NCBI GenBank assembly: GCA_933228675.1
Contig: OW121745.1
Coordinates: 343,346-407,345, forward strand
Direction of reading: 5' to 3'
Source of the DNA: Stomorhina lunata
Lineage: Eukaryota > Arthropoda > Insecta > Diptera > Rhiniidae
DNA: 64,000 bases
The position numbers and the translations under genes were made by a program. Numbering within the stretch: position 1 is the first letter of the stretch; each line of letters begins with the position of its first letter. Positions 33,158-46,299 of the stretch are shown piece by piece. The notes beneath the pieces are model-generated. The model was not told where the DNA came from and searched no databases. It saw only the letters and a list, made by a program, of their open reading frames with translations.

Positions 33158-35339
33158 TTGCAGATTTTTTTTATCAAACTTAATGATTTTAAAACTAGGC
33201 AACTGACCACTTTATTGTCGCTGCGTGTAGGTTTTGTATTGGACACAAACCCTTTAATTATATTTATGTACTCTTATTTGTTTTAAAGCGAAATTCAGTT
33301 TTGTCACAAACCATTTTGTGAGCTATAGTGCTATACAGCACAAATCGCAGAGCACAAGATATGACATGTTCATCTTAGTAAGCGTATGAGATATAAAGCT
33401 TATTTGTCTTCGAGAGAGCGTGTGGTGCCAAATTTTAAGTCATCTGTCAAAAAAAATAAAAGAGAAGAAATAAAAAAATCTGACGTGACGATCAGAGATG
33501 AATTTCCGGCCCTTCTTCTTTTAACTCTAAAAGAGACAAGTTCTAGAAAAGAAAAAAAGATTTATTGCGCTTCAGACAAGAAACAATTTTTATATCGGTG
33601 TTCATCATTAAAAATGGTTATTAAGAATTTAAAAACAATCATAAGAAAATATATAAAATTTTTTTAAAGTGTCATCGCAAACATATTTTCAAAAATGTTT
33701 AATTAGCGCTAAAACTACAAAAATTACTTTCCACGCGAGATAATAGTTGCGATAAATTTCAAACTTAAGTACATTATTTAAAGTAGCAGAAGCCTTACCC
33801 ACATGCCATTAGCAAATTGTACTCCTAAACCATATAATATTCTATTTGCAATAAAGTGAATTCATACAACTAAGCTATCATCTTTAATCGCTGTCATATG
33901 GATAATAATGGAACGTAACTTAACTAAGTCTGTATTTTTCCACTCCCAACGTCCAAAATATAACAACCGGACAGTAATAGCCAAGTACAATATCCAGCAA
34001 TAGCCAAGTAGGATATCCAACAATATCCTTTATGATGTCGATAATAAGAGGACCACATAACATCAGTATAGTATCTAAGTCTAAAGTCAGTATCCTTATA
34101 TTCTAATCTAAGTAGATCTAACTCTTGATAATAGTTACAATATTAAAAGTTGAAATTTTTATTTTATCTATTTTAATATGTTAAAAATTTTAGAAATTAT
34201 ATTGCTAATATTAATTAAAAATTTTAATTTCACTAAATTTCATTCTATTTAACCCACTGTGCTCATATTGTTTTACAAAACACTTGTGACGTCATTTAAA
34301 ATTCTTTTGATCAATGAACTAAAATTTTTTAATATATGAATTACAATAAAGAATAGTGACGTCACAAACAGGTAATGAGTGAGAAATTATTTTTAAAGTA
34401 TTAAGAAATTATAATTGTACAGAATCAAAATGATCATTTCTAACTGCATTATCTTTATTCTTAATTATCATCTTCGTTGACATATAAAACGTATGACCCC
34501 ATGGGAAATTTTCTTTTATAAGAAATTAAAATTTTATATGAAATATTATTAATATAAAAATATGAAAGAAAATTGAGAATAAATAAACATATGTATTTAA
34601 TTCTAAGAACACTAAAATTAACTACCAATATTAAGTCATATTTTACCTTATATTTAAGTTATTATTAGTTTTTTTATATAGCATGTTTGAATTTATGGTG
34701 TAAATTCTTTACATAGCTTTAATTGAATTTTTAAAATTATAAGAAGGTTATGTAAAGATTTTACATTGTTATGAATATTGAGTTTACCAATATAAGGTGT
34801 CAATTAACACAAAATTTTACTATTTAAATGCACGTATTAAAATTTGATTTATGAAATTACAGTAACTTCAGAAAGTACGAATTGGGCCCAATATCTACAT
34901 GTACGGAGTTGTAACATTCAGCAGTAAACCATCGTAATACAATCAGTTGTATACTTAGTGGTAAACTATTAACGATATGCAATATCCATAATTATGGATC
35001 TTCAAATGTAAGTCATTTGTTCAAACATTTATTTGGAATTTAACAAGATTTTAATATTAAATTTTATGAATATTTGTACTAATTTTATTTTGTACTTTCG
35101 AATATTATATTTACAATAATTTGTATATGAATAATTTTGAGAACTTGTATTTTCTAACGATCGTTAAAGACTTAACAATTATTATATATTTTTACATGTT
35201 TTTTTTTTAATAAATCTATATATATAAAACTCTAACGTGACTGACTGACTGACTCATCATCGCACAGCCCAAACGGCTAAAGCTAGAGAGCTGAAATTTT
35301 GACAGCTGGTACCTTTTTCAAAGTATAGATCCACTAAGA

Positions 35340-38300
35340 CGGGATTTTTGGAAATTCGGCCTCTAAGGGGGTAAAAAAGGGTAAAAAAGGGAAAAATTAG
35401 TAATGCTGTATCTCCGGAAGTAAACGTCATAGGCCCAAAATTGAAATTGCGTTGGGATCAGCTGCAAAAATAAGTAGACACGTGTTTGGTACTTTTTAGC
35501 AGATGGGACAAATAGGGGGTAAAAAGGGTAAAAATGAAATGTTGGTACTTTTTTAAACCCATGTGTATCTTTTGAACCAATCAACAGAGTAACAAAATTC
35601 AAAACGGAGCCGGTAAACAAGAAAAAAATATTAGACACGTGTTTGGTACTTTTTTGATTCAGGGTTCAAAAAGGGGGAAAAGCGGGGAAAAAAATTTAGG
35701 GTAGGTCCATTTTTCTTTTTCTTTGTATTTGACTTGAACCAATAAAGCTACCAATAAAATTTATAGGGAGGTCGATTGCCCAGTACAAAATATTAAATAC
35801 GTGTTTGGTACTTTTTTCAATTAAAAGGGTAAAAAAGGGAAAAATCGGTAACATTATATCTCCTTAACCAACAGCGATAGAAGCGAAAATTAAATTGGCT
35901 TGAGATTAGCACTAAAAATTAAGGGACACGTGTTCGGTACTTTTTTGAAAATCGGCCGCCTAGCGGGCAAAACAGGGTAGAAAAGGGAGAAATTAGTAAC
36001 ATCATATCTTCGAAACCAACATAGACAGAAACAAAGTTGAAATTGGATTTGAATCGTCTACAAAAATAAGGGGACACGTGTTTGGTACTTTTTTGAAAAT
36101 GGCACTAATAAATATAAAAAAGGGTAAAAACTATATTTTGGTACTTTTTTTAACCCATATGTATCTTTTGAACTAATAAACATAGAAACACATTTTATAT
36201 CGCAACCGATAGATATTAAAAAAAAACTAAATACGTATTTGGTACTTTTGCGATTAATAGGGTACAAAAGGGTAAAAAAGGGAAAATATTCAAGGATAGG
36301 TTTTTTGGTTTTTAGCCATGGATATCTTTAAGGCTAATGAAGCCAGAAGTATAATTTATTGACTGGTCGATGGACATTGAAAAAAATAACTACGAGTTTG
36401 GTACTTTTTTTAAATTTTGGGGGTAAAAATCTGTAAAATATATCTTCTAAACCAAAAGTGATAGAAACAAAAACTAAATTGTTCTGAGATCGGCACTTAA
36501 AACCAAGGGACACGTGTTCGGTACTTTTGTGAAATTCAACCTCCTAGAAGGTAAAACAGGGTAGAAAAGGGAGAAATCAGTAACATCATATCTCCGAAAC
36601 CAATACAGATAGAAACAAAGTTGAAATTGGATTTAAGTCGGCTAAAAAAATAAGGGGACACGTGTTTAGTACTTTTTTGAAAATGGCACCAATAAGGATA
36701 AAAAAAGGGAAAAAACTATATTTTGGTACTTTTTTTAACCCATATGTATCTTTTGAACTAATAAACATAGAAACATATTTTATATCGCAACCGACAGATA
36801 TTAAAAAAGAACTAAATACGTATTTGGTACTTTTGCGATTAATGGGGTACAAAAGGGTAAAAAAAGGGAATATATTCAAGGATAGGTTTTTTGCTTTTTA
36901 GCCATGGATATCTTTTAGGCTAATGAAGTTAGAAGTATAATTTATTGACTGGTAGATTTACATTGAAAAGAAATAAGCTACGTGTTTGGTACTTTTTTTT
37001 AATCTTGGGGGTAAAAATCGGTAAAGTATATCTTCTAAACAAAAAACTAAATTGGTCTGAGATTGGCACTTAAAATTAAGGAACACATGTTCGGTACTTT
37101 TTTGAAGTTCAACCTCTTAGAAGGTAAAACAGGGTAGAAAAGGGAGAAATTAGTAACATCATATCTCCGAAACCAACATCGATGCAAACAAAGTTGAAAT
37201 TGGATTTGAATCGGCTAGGAAAATAAGGAGACACGTGCTTGGTACATTTTTGGAAGTGGCATTAATAAGGATAAAAAAGGGTAAAAACTATATTTTGGTA
37301 CTTTTTTCAACTAATATGTATCTTTTGAACTAATAAACATAGAAACATAATTTATATCGCAACAGATAGATATTAAAAAACAATTAAATACGTATTTGGT
37401 ACTTTTGCGATTAATGGGATACAAAAGGGTAAAAAAGGGAAAATATTTAAGGGTAGGTTTTTTGTTTTTAGCTATGGATATCTTTTAGTCTAATGAAGCC
37501 AGAAGTATAATTTATTGACTGGTCGATTGACAAAGAAAAAATAAAATACATTTTTGGTACTTTTTTTAATTTTGGGGGTAAAAATATATCTTCTAAATCA
37601 AAAGTGATAGAAACAAAAACTAAATTAGTCTGAGATCAGCACTAAAAATTAAGGGACACGTATTCGGTACTTTTTTGAAATTCGATCTTTTAAAGGGTAA
37701 AACAGGGTAGAAAAGGGAGAAATTAGTAACATCATATCTCCGAAACTAACACCGATGCAAACGAAGTTTAAATTGGATTTGAATCGGATAAAAAAATAAA
37801 TGGCCACGTATTTGGTACTATTTCAAAAATGGTACTAATAAGAATAAAAAAGGGTAAAAACTATATTTTGGTACTTTTTTAACACATATATATTTTTTGA
37901 ACTAATAAACATAGAAACACTGATAGGCATTAAAAAACTATTAAACACGTATTTGGTACTTTTGCGATTAATGTGGGACGAAAGGGTAAAAAAAAGGGAA
38001 AATATTCAAGAGTAGGTTTTTTGCTTTTTAGCTAAGAATATCTTTTCGGCTAATGAAGCCAGAAGCATAATTTATTGGCTGGTAAATTGACACTGAAAAA
38101 AGTAAAATAAGTGTCTGGTGCTTTTTTAATTTTGGGGGTAAAAATCGGTAAAAATATATCTTCTTAGTCAAAAGTGATAGAAACAACAACTAAATCGGTC
38201 TAAAAACGGCACTTTAAATTAAGGGACATGTATTCGGTACTTTTTTCTTTAATTCGGCCGTTTTGGGGTTAAAACAGGGAAAAAATGGGAAATATTAGTA

Positions 38301-40260
38301 ACGTCATATCTCCGAAATCCAAAACGATAGGAAAAGAGTTGAAATTTGCTTCGGATGGGCTGAAAAAAACGAGAAACGTATTTGGTACTTTTTTGAATAT
38401 GGTACTTTTTTTGAGCCCATACGTATCTTTTGAAATAACAAACATAGAGAAACAGTAAACGTCACAATTGATAAGTAACAAAGAATTATTAGACACGTAT
38501 TTGGTACTTTTACGATAATTGAGGTAAAAAAGATAAAAACTGGGAAATATTCAAGGGTAGGTTTTTAACTAATGAAGCCAGAACTATAATTTACAGACGG
38601 GTGGATTCATATTGAAAAAGTAAATTGAAAAAAATTGAAAAAGAAAATGGATAAATTAGTAACATCATATCTCCGAAATTTACATCGTTAGAAACAAAGT
38701 TGAAATTGGATTTGGATCATCTTGCAAAAAAAGGGGACACGTTTTTGGTACTTTTTTGGAAATGGAACTAATAAGGGAGAAAAAGGGAAAAAACTATATT
38801 TTGGTACTTTATTAACCCTATAAGTATCTCTTGAACTAATAAACATAAATACTCTATTTAAATCACAATTGATAAGGACTAACAAAAATTAAGAAGGTGC
38901 TTCGCGCTTTTACGATAAATGAGGCACAAAAGAGTAAAAACTATGAATATCATTTAAACAAATAAAGCCAGAAGTATAATATACAGACAGGTCTATTCAC
39001 ATTGCAGAAGTATAAGACACGCGATTGATTCCTTTTTTTTAATTTTTGGAGTAAAAAGGGGGAAAATCGGTAACGTAATATCTCATAAATCAAAAGTGAT
39101 AGAAACAAAGATTAAATTGGTCTATGATCAGCATTAAAAATTAAAGGACACGGGTTCGGTATTTTTTTTTTTAATTTGGCCGCTTATGGTTAAAACAGGC
39201 TAGAAAATGAATAAATCATATAATCGGCTAGAAAATGAAAGGTACATGTGTTCTGTACTTTTTTTGGAAATGGCACTAATAAGGGCAAAAAGGGTAAAAA
39301 CTACATTTTTGTACTTTTTTTTAACCCTTACGTATCTTTTGAACTCATAAACATAAATCAATAAGTATTAACAAAATATTAAACATGTGCTTGGTACTTT
39401 TACGATAAATGGGGTTCCAAAAGGTGAAAACGGGAAAATATTCATTTAAGCTAATGAAGTCAAAAGCATAAATTAGAGATGTGTCAATCAAAGGGGTAAA
39501 AAAGGGAAAAATCGATGACATTCTAAACCTAATGGATGAAAACAAACACTAAAATGGTCTAAGATAAGCCCTAAAAATTAAGGGACTTTTCAGTAATTTT
39601 TGCAAATTAAACAGTTTTGGGGTTAAAATAGGGTAGAATATAAAAACATTAGTAAAGTTATATCTCTGATACTAATATCGACAGGAAAAAATTTAAATTG
39701 GACTTAGATCGAATAGAAAAATAAAAAGTCATGTTTTTAGTAGGTACTTTTCGTAAATGAGCTAAAAATAGGGAATAAAAAGGATAAAAACTAAATTTTG
39801 GTACTTTTTTGATCCATATATAATTTTTGAATCAATTATTATAGAAACAAAATTTATACCGCAATCGAAAATAACAAAAACGGGTCAAAAATTTAAAGAT
39901 AGGTTTTTCCTTTTAAACTGTGCATGTTGCTTAAATCAATAAAATAAAAAATAAATCAATGATTTATGGACTGTTCTATTGACATTGAAGAAATATGTGA
40001 CAGGTGTTTGGTATTTTTTTCAATTAACAAAAATGGAGTTAAGATCAGCAATAAAAATATTAGGACATGTATCCGGATTTTTTTTTTTAATTTGGCTGAT
40101 CAGGGGTAAACAACGGGTAAAAAAGGAAACTTTTGTAAAATATTCAAAATCAAAAGCGACAAGAACAAGATTTAAATTGGGTTAGCAATCAAAATTGGGT
40201 CAGCTACAAAAATAAGGGAGGCGTGTGTAGTACTTTTTTGAAAATGTAGAGGGTAGGTAC
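35340..40260 (+). repeat. tandem array of about 145-bp monomers in about 580-bp higher-order units
   Basis: The box ACACGTGTTTGGTACTTTTT recurs with variations at about 35478, 35635, 35797, 35936, 36074, 36233, 36388, 36510, 36657, 36816, 36976, 37082 and 37232. The spacings run from 106 to 162 bp. Every fourth copy is most alike (36074, 36657, 37232: spacing about 580). Each monomer has the same lines: GGTAAAAAAGGG, ATATCTCCGAAACCAA, GATAGAAACAAAG, TTGAAATTGG. The array becomes more diverged and deleted after about 38500. It fills almost the whole Helitron. No gene is present, and the short frames in it repeat with the array. Confidence 0.88.
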
Positions 40261-40381
40261 TTATTTTGTCCTATATGTATCTTAAGAACCAATAAGTATT
40301 TAATTTAATTTATATCGGAATTGATAAATAAGTGAAAAAATTATTTTGGTAAATTTTGTAACTTTGTCAATTCAAATGGTG

Positions 40382-40412
40382 CCGCTAACGAAGTAGCGGG
40401 TTATAAAGCTAG
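40382..40412 (+). other. Helitron 3' terminal hairpin and CTAG
   Basis: A 6-bp stem CCGCTA/TAGCGG with loop ACGAAG is followed by GTTATAAAG and CTAG. This is the presumed termination signal for rolling-circle transfer. Confidence 0.85.
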
Positions 40413-40838
40413 TTAATTATAAAGTTTTAAATATGGAGTGATAAGTTTTGACTGGGAATATTGGTGACATAAGATGTTGTGGATAACAAAGTCAAAATGG
40501 TAAAGTGAGAAATATTTTAGGGAGTAACTTTAAAATAAAAGCACACGGCAGTTACTTGGGGGTTTAATGGTTAGGGAATCATCAAGTGTCCCTGCGAAGA
40601 TCCATCTTTCGCTCGATCAATAATAAAATAATTCGTGAATAATTGTAGAAATTGGCCTTGTCATTAGCTAAATCTTGGAATGAAGTATATTTTTCTCTTG
40701 TCAGTAGCTATTACTTTAGTCTAGTCAAGGACCCTCCCAGATCCGGCGAGCTTAGCCCTATCCAAGCATTCCAAGTGAGACTAACTAAAGTAAATTATTC
40801 AGTAATAGATTTTCAAAACTGGTCTACGGTAACAGAGA

Positions 40839-40850
40839 TGGCGCCCAACG
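40839..40850 (+). promoter_or_regulatory. Gypsy 1 primer-binding site (tRNA-Lys type)
   Basis: TGGCGCCCAACG matches the first 12 bases of the Gypsy 2 site, then diverges (GTGTCGC instead of TGGGGC). It lies 52 bp from the end of the LTR as defined by comparison with the 3' LTR, which is unusually far. Confidence 0.6.
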
Positions 40851-40969
40851 GTGTCGCTAAAGTCGATATCGTTAATAATTTATTTTTGTATATTCAAAAA
40901 TTAGGTAGTTAAGTCCATAGCAATTCATATAATTGAGTTGATACGAGTTGCAAACTATCGACGTTTCTC

Positions 40970-40974
<5 letters not shown>

Positions 40975-41047
<73 letters not shown>
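40975..41047. repeat. (AT)n microsatellite
   Basis: About 36 uninterrupted AT units in the Gypsy 1 leader between the primer site and gag. Confidence 0.95.
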
Positions 41048-41051
<4 letters not shown>

Positions 41052-41690
41052 TTTTATTTTTAATTCGGAAATTTGAGTTTCAGATTCAGTTTAGTAATTA
41101 GTAAGTCAGTGTATTGCATGGATAAATAAAAATGCTTACATTCGTTACTACGATTTTTTTTGATCAATGTTAAAGTAGCATCAATAGATTAATGTTTGGT
41201 TTGTAATTTTGCGTAAGTCATGTTAAACTGTTTTATTTTATATATAGTTTTCATTTGCTACGTAAAGTACAACGTTTAAGTAATTTTCACATAAAATTTT
41301 TATTTTTTTTTTAGATATTTGTTATGGAGGGCAATTACTCTACGAATTTATTTTAGAAAATTTAAATTTTGTTATCCACACATTTTGTTAATGTTATCTA
41401 GTATTCCCAGATTAATATATTGTATAATTTAAAAGTTATTTTAGTTTAAGTAAAATTTGGTACGTCAAATAGAAGACGAAAGACTAGATCATATAATCCC
41501 GAAGATTCCTTGTCAGATACCCAAATTGATTACACATTTGGCGAAGAAGAGGATATTCAGAACGCATTTGTACCCCGTCCGCGACTAGAAAGAAGTCCAA
41601 TTTCTAACAGAACTAGAAGCAAAGCCTTTACGGTCGATACACGTTCAGATAAGACTATAAAGATATCAATATGTCTATAAAGATATTAAT

Positions 41691-42768
41691 ATGTCTACAA
41701 ATCAAAATCTTAGTAATGTTCCAGCAGGAGCTTCAGGCTCTTCTAATACTAACCAAAACATAAATATGAATAGTTTAGAATCTATGTTGGAAAGAGTCCT
41801 AACTATAAATCATAATACATTTATCGGAGAAATCCAAAGTCTTAAAAGATCGTTGGTTGAGACTATAAATAGAAATCAAAATGAAAACCATAACGAAAAT
41901 ATTTCTAGAATTTCACATGGTTCTCCAATAAACCGAGACCACTCCGAACGAAGAAGTGGTCAATCCGAATCTATGAGAAGCTCTATAAGTCTTACTTCAA
42001 TAATAGATAAATGGAACATTTTCTTTGATGGGCCTGGTGATATCCATACTTTTCTTTTTAAAGTTGAAACTTTACGTACTCGTTACAACTATACAGTTGA
42101 CCAAGTTGTAGCCAGTTTTCATTTGTTCCTAAAAGGTAAGGCAGAAACATGGTTTTGGTTCTATTTAAAACAAAAACCTAATGCCACTTATGAAGAGCTA
42201 TCTGAAGCTATTATAAAAGAGTTTGATACAGTTGAAAGCGATTGTGACAAAATCGTAAAAATGGTTGAAAGAAGACAGTTACCTAAAGAAAACTTTGATG
42301 ACTTTTTCACTGAAATTGTAAATATGAATTCTCGTCTAAGTACACCAATGACTAGCCAAAAGATTAATAAAGAATAATGTTAAAGATTCACTAGGATCCT
42401 TGTTGTTTTCGTCAGATATTTTTAGTTTAGATCACCTCAGGGAAGTCGCACGAAAAGCCGAAAAGTGCATAGGTCGTCAAAGTCATTTAAGGCAACAAAA
42501 AAGTTTTATTTCGGAAGTGGATGGTAGTGATTCGATCGTTGAAGATTGTAATGATGAAGTAGCTGCTATAAACTACAATAGGCTTAGAGACAGAAAAATT
42601 TTAGATACTTCAAAATTTAAGTGCTGGAACTGCGACCAGCAAGGTCATTCGTTTTATGAATGTCCATCTGACAAACGCGCGTTATTCTGCTTCCGTTGTG
42701 GTGAGAAGAATGTGACAACGCCTCAATTTAAAAATCACCAGGGAAACAATCAGGTGAACGAGAAGTAG
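41691..42768 (+). pseudogene. Gypsy 1 gag, frameshifted
   Basis: The capsid-like part (41691-42377) has WNIFFDGPGDIHTFLFKVE, FLKGKAETWFWF and LPKENFDDFFTEI, which align in order with Gypsy 2 Gag (WNLKFDGSH, LLTGKARDWYWR, QGESFDSFFESI). The frame breaks at about 42370 and continues at 42400-42768 with a CCHC knuckle CWNCDQQGHSFYEC and CFRCGEKN. Just upstream (41653-41692) a 20-bp tandem duplication of TATAAAGATATCAATATGTC (second copy with one change) precedes the ATG, and an open acidic stretch at 41462-41685 in another frame may be lost N-terminal Gag. Unlike Gypsy 2, no RING finger is visible. Confidence 0.85.
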
Positions 42769-42845
42769 AGGGTAGCTCGTTCTCTTCTAAATATCCCTCA
42801 AATAATGAGAATTTAAAATGTAAACTTATAAATGTTGACGATAAA

Positions 42846-45800
42846 TTGGATTTGAAAAATGGAAATGACTTTAAGATAAATGGATCGACAAGGTTGTTAA
42901 GAAAATATAATGATAATATTGATGGACCAAATGTTGATAAAACAAACAGGAATGGGGATAAAGTTTCATTACATGAAAGAAGAATGAAATACGAAGAAAA
43001 TAGGATTAGAATATTCGGAAATTGTGTGTCTAAACGCATATTGAAATGTAGGAGAAGATTTAAGAAAATAATTAGTTTTAAAAAACTTTTAGATTCTACA
43101 ATTTTTGATAACTCAGGTGATGAAAGGCCTTATGTAAAAGTTTTATTAGATGATATTGAGGTTTACGGACTACTGGATTCTGGAGCCTCGATAAGTGTTT
43201 TGGGAAAAGGTTGTGAAGAGCTTATTAATAGTCTTAATCTAAAAATTAATAAATTGAATGGTTCATTAAAAACAGCTGACGGAAGTAGGCAGACTATTAT
43301 AGGGTATTTGGATATTCCGGTAACTTTTAACAATTCAAAAAATAATATTACATTCTATTTATCTCCGTCATTACGGCAGGAAGTTTATCTCGGTGTTAAC
43401 TTTTGGAAATCGTTTAAAATCGCGCCGGAAATTTTTGTTTCTGAATTATCTTCAAATGACAATGGTTCTGATGAAGACTGTGAATTGCATAAGTTAAGGC
43501 CTATAGAACAAGCAGAGATGAAAAGGGTAATAGATACTTTTCCATCATTTTCAAAACTCGGCTTAGGTAGGACAGATATGGAAACCCATTCCATTGACAC
43601 CGGAGACTCTGTACCATTTAAAATAAAGCACTATCCTTTGTCTCCACCCAGACAGCAAGAGGCCTATGCCGAACTGGACCGAATGATAGCTTTAGGTGTC
43701 ATAGAAGAAAATGAAAGCCCGTACTGTAGCCCAATCGTTTTAGTCCGAAAGCCTGGTAAGAACCGACTATGCCTTGACTCCCGGAAATTAAATGATTTGA
43801 CGAAGAAGGATGCATATCCTCTTCCCCATATTAATGGTCTTCTGAGTCGTCTACAGAATACTCATTTCATATCTGGTATTGACCTAAAAGATGCCTTTTG
43901 GCAAATACCATTAGATAAGTCTTCAAAAGAAAAAACGGCATTTGCAGTACCTGGCCGGCCACTGTATCACTTTACAGTTATGCCTTTTGGGCTCTGCAAC
44001 GCTGCACAGAGAATGAGTCGACTAATGGATAAAGTCATTCCTGGCCGGCTCAGAGAAAATGTTTTTATTTATCTAGATGACTTATTAGTTTGCACTCCTG
44101 ATTTCGAAAGCCATATTAGTTTATTAAATGAGGTAGCCAAATGTCTTAGCAACGCAAAGCTTACAATTAATGTTGAGAAAAGCCGATTCTGTCAGAAACA
44201 GATAAAATATTTAGGGTACATTGTTGGCCAAGGCACACTAAAACCAGATAAATCGAAAGTAGATGCCATAAGTAAATTTCCACTTCCCAGAACTGCTCGC
44301 CAAATTCGCAGATTCGTAGGTATGACGGGCTGGTATAGACAGTTTATACCTAACTATGCAGAATTAGCAGCACCACTGACAGATTGCTTAAAGAAGTGTG
44401 AAAAGTTTACAATTACTCCAGAAGCAGAAGAGTCATTTGAGAAGTTAAAAGAGGCGTTGACTACAGCACCCATTCTTGTACAGCCTAATTTTAGTAAGCC
44501 ATTTAGTATTCAGTGCGATGCTTCTAGAGTAGGAATAGGAGGAGTTCTTGTTCAGGCAGATGAAAATGAAATAGAACACCCTATTGCTTTCGTTTCCCAG
44601 AAACTAAATAAGGCCCAAAAGAATTACACGGTAACTGAGTTAGAGTGTTTGGCGGCAATTATATGTTTAAAACGTTTTAGGCCATATGTAGAAGGTTTGC
44701 CATTTAGGATCGTGACGGACCACAATAGCCTCCGTTGGCTCATGTCCCAAAAAGATTTATCAGGAAGACTAGGTAGGTGGAGTCTAAAGCTACAGTAATT
44801 TGATTTTACTATAGAATATAGAAAAGGTTCTGCAAAAATAGTTCCAGATGCTCTTTTCAGACGTATGGATATAGATGAAATAATTGTCCCACCGATTGCG
44901 TATGAGGTAGATCTTAAATCAGAGCATTTTGATTCGATTGAATATAACGATCTTAAAGACAAAATTTTACAAAATCAGTCAAATTTTCCAGATACTTGTA
45001 TTTCCGATGGTTACGTATATCAGAGAGTAAAATTTAGAAAAGGCGAATTCGAAGAAGAAGACAGTCTTTGGCGTCTATGGCTTCCAACAGCACTTAGAGA
45101 ATCAGTTGTAGAAAGCAATCACAATGTTAACTCTTGTCATGGTGGCTTCGCCAAAACTCTAAATAGGGTACGTGAAAAATATTTCTGGCCAAAAATGGCA
45201 AAAGATATAAAAATATATACAATAAATTGTGATACTTGCAAATGTGTAAAACCAACAAATCGAATATTACGTCCCCCAATGGGTCGTCAAGTACACACAG
45301 AAAGACCATTTCAGCGTATATATATGGATATTTTGGGTCCATATCCAAGGACCTAAATGGGAAACAATGTGGTCTTTGTAGCATTAGACCACTTTACAAA
45401 GTATATATAATATTTTTAAACCCTTGAAAAAGGCAACAAGTTCTGCCATTATTAAATATATCGAAGAAGATATTTTCCATAAATTTGGGGTACCTCAATA
45501 TATCCACTCAGATAATGGTAAACAATTTGTTTCAACCCAAATGACAGAGTTTTTAAAATCTTATTGTATCGAACATATTAAAACTGCTCTATACTCTCCT
45601 CAGGCAAATGCATCTGAACGCACAAATAGAGAATTTTTAGTTAAATTGCGCATATTAATTAAAGAAAATCAAGACCAATGGGACAGATATGTATCCAATA
45701 TCGCAAGTATTCTAAGAAGCGACTACCATGAAGCATTGAAATGTTCTCCCTTCTTCGCTTTATTTGGCTATAATATGGTACAGCATGCTTCCGCATACCC

Positions 45801-46143
45801 CGTTTTGGAAAAGATAGGCTTATCACAAAACAACCTGTCAAACTTTGTATCAAATGATGTAAGGATAGGTCTTTTGCATGACAAAATTCGAGATAACCTT
45901 AGAATTGCACATGAAAATGCTACTAAAACATATAATACTCGTTGTAGAGATGCAAGTTTTCGAGAAGGTTAAGAAGTTTTCAGAAAAAACCGACAGCAAA
46001 GTGAGTTTAGCAAAGGAATAAATTCTAAACTTTTGCCACCATACTTAAAATGTAGAATTCGAAAAAAGGTTGGATCCTCAACTAGAAACTTTAAAAGGTA
46101 AATACATAGGTCTTTTTCACGCAAAAGATATCAAAGCATTTTA
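42846..46143 (+). pseudogene. Gypsy 1 pol, with stops and frameshift
   Basis: Open piece 42846-44798 encodes a protease with LLDSGAS (about 43172), a reverse transcriptase with FIYLDDLLV (about 44070) and RNase H with IQCDASRVGIGGV. A TAA at 44796-44798 interrupts it after LKLQ, and the same frame continues at 44799 to 45356 with the integrase zinc domain (HGGFAKTLNRV, CDTCK) and YMDILGPYPR. After a frame change, 45424-45972 holds IHSDNGKQFV and SPQANASERTNREF (integrase Asp and Glu). The order is PR-RT-RH-IN as in Gypsy 2, which is intact at the same places. It lies in the -1 frame relative to the end of gag. No obvious canonical slippery heptamer is seen at the gag end. Confidence 0.9.
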
Positions 46144-46299
46144 ATCTTTACATAAAATCAATAATGTACAAAGAGATTACATAAAAAAATGCCCGGCAAT
46201 CTGTTATCTCAGGGAGTGGACGAGCCCCACATTAAAAAAAAAAAAAAACTGTTTGCCTTTTTTGCAACTTTTACTGGTTCAGTTTTCAAAGAAGGTTTG

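Larger units (their letters stand above)
35215..40412 (+). mobile_element. non-autonomous Helitron (5.2 kb) with exact empty site
   Basis: It starts TCTATATATATAAAACTC and ends AAAGCTAG, with the hairpin CCGCTA-acgaag-TAGCGG at 40382-40399, ten bases before the terminal CTAG trinucleotide block. It sits between A35214 and T40413 without a target duplication. The 3' LTR of the same retrotransposon has the unoccupied sequence at 47859/47860, so both borders are fixed to the base. The 5' TC, 3' hairpin plus CTAG and A|T target are the defining Helitron features. No Rep or helicase frame is present. Confidence 0.92.
33158..40786 (+). repeat. Gypsy 1 5' LTR, split by Helitron
   Basis: It aligns with 46300-48233 from TTGCAGATTTTTT to GTGAGACTAACT. 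Relative to that copy it has three extra segments: 31 bp near 33308-33338, about 465 bp at 33940-34405, and the 5,198-bp Helitron at 35215-40412. Without the Helitron the LTR is about 2.43 kb. The 465-bp segment contains two TGACGTCA palindromes (about 34288 and 34359). Confidence 0.85.

Noticed and set aside
33386..33667. 93-residue frame in both Gypsy 1 LTRs (also 46496-46777)
   Set aside because: Its conservation is explained by LTR identity; it is Lys/Ser-rich with no domain or clear start context.
35363..39545. series of 60-97-residue frames inside the Helitron
   Set aside because: They recur with the tandem monomers, on either strand, and have no domain; they are products of repeat structure.
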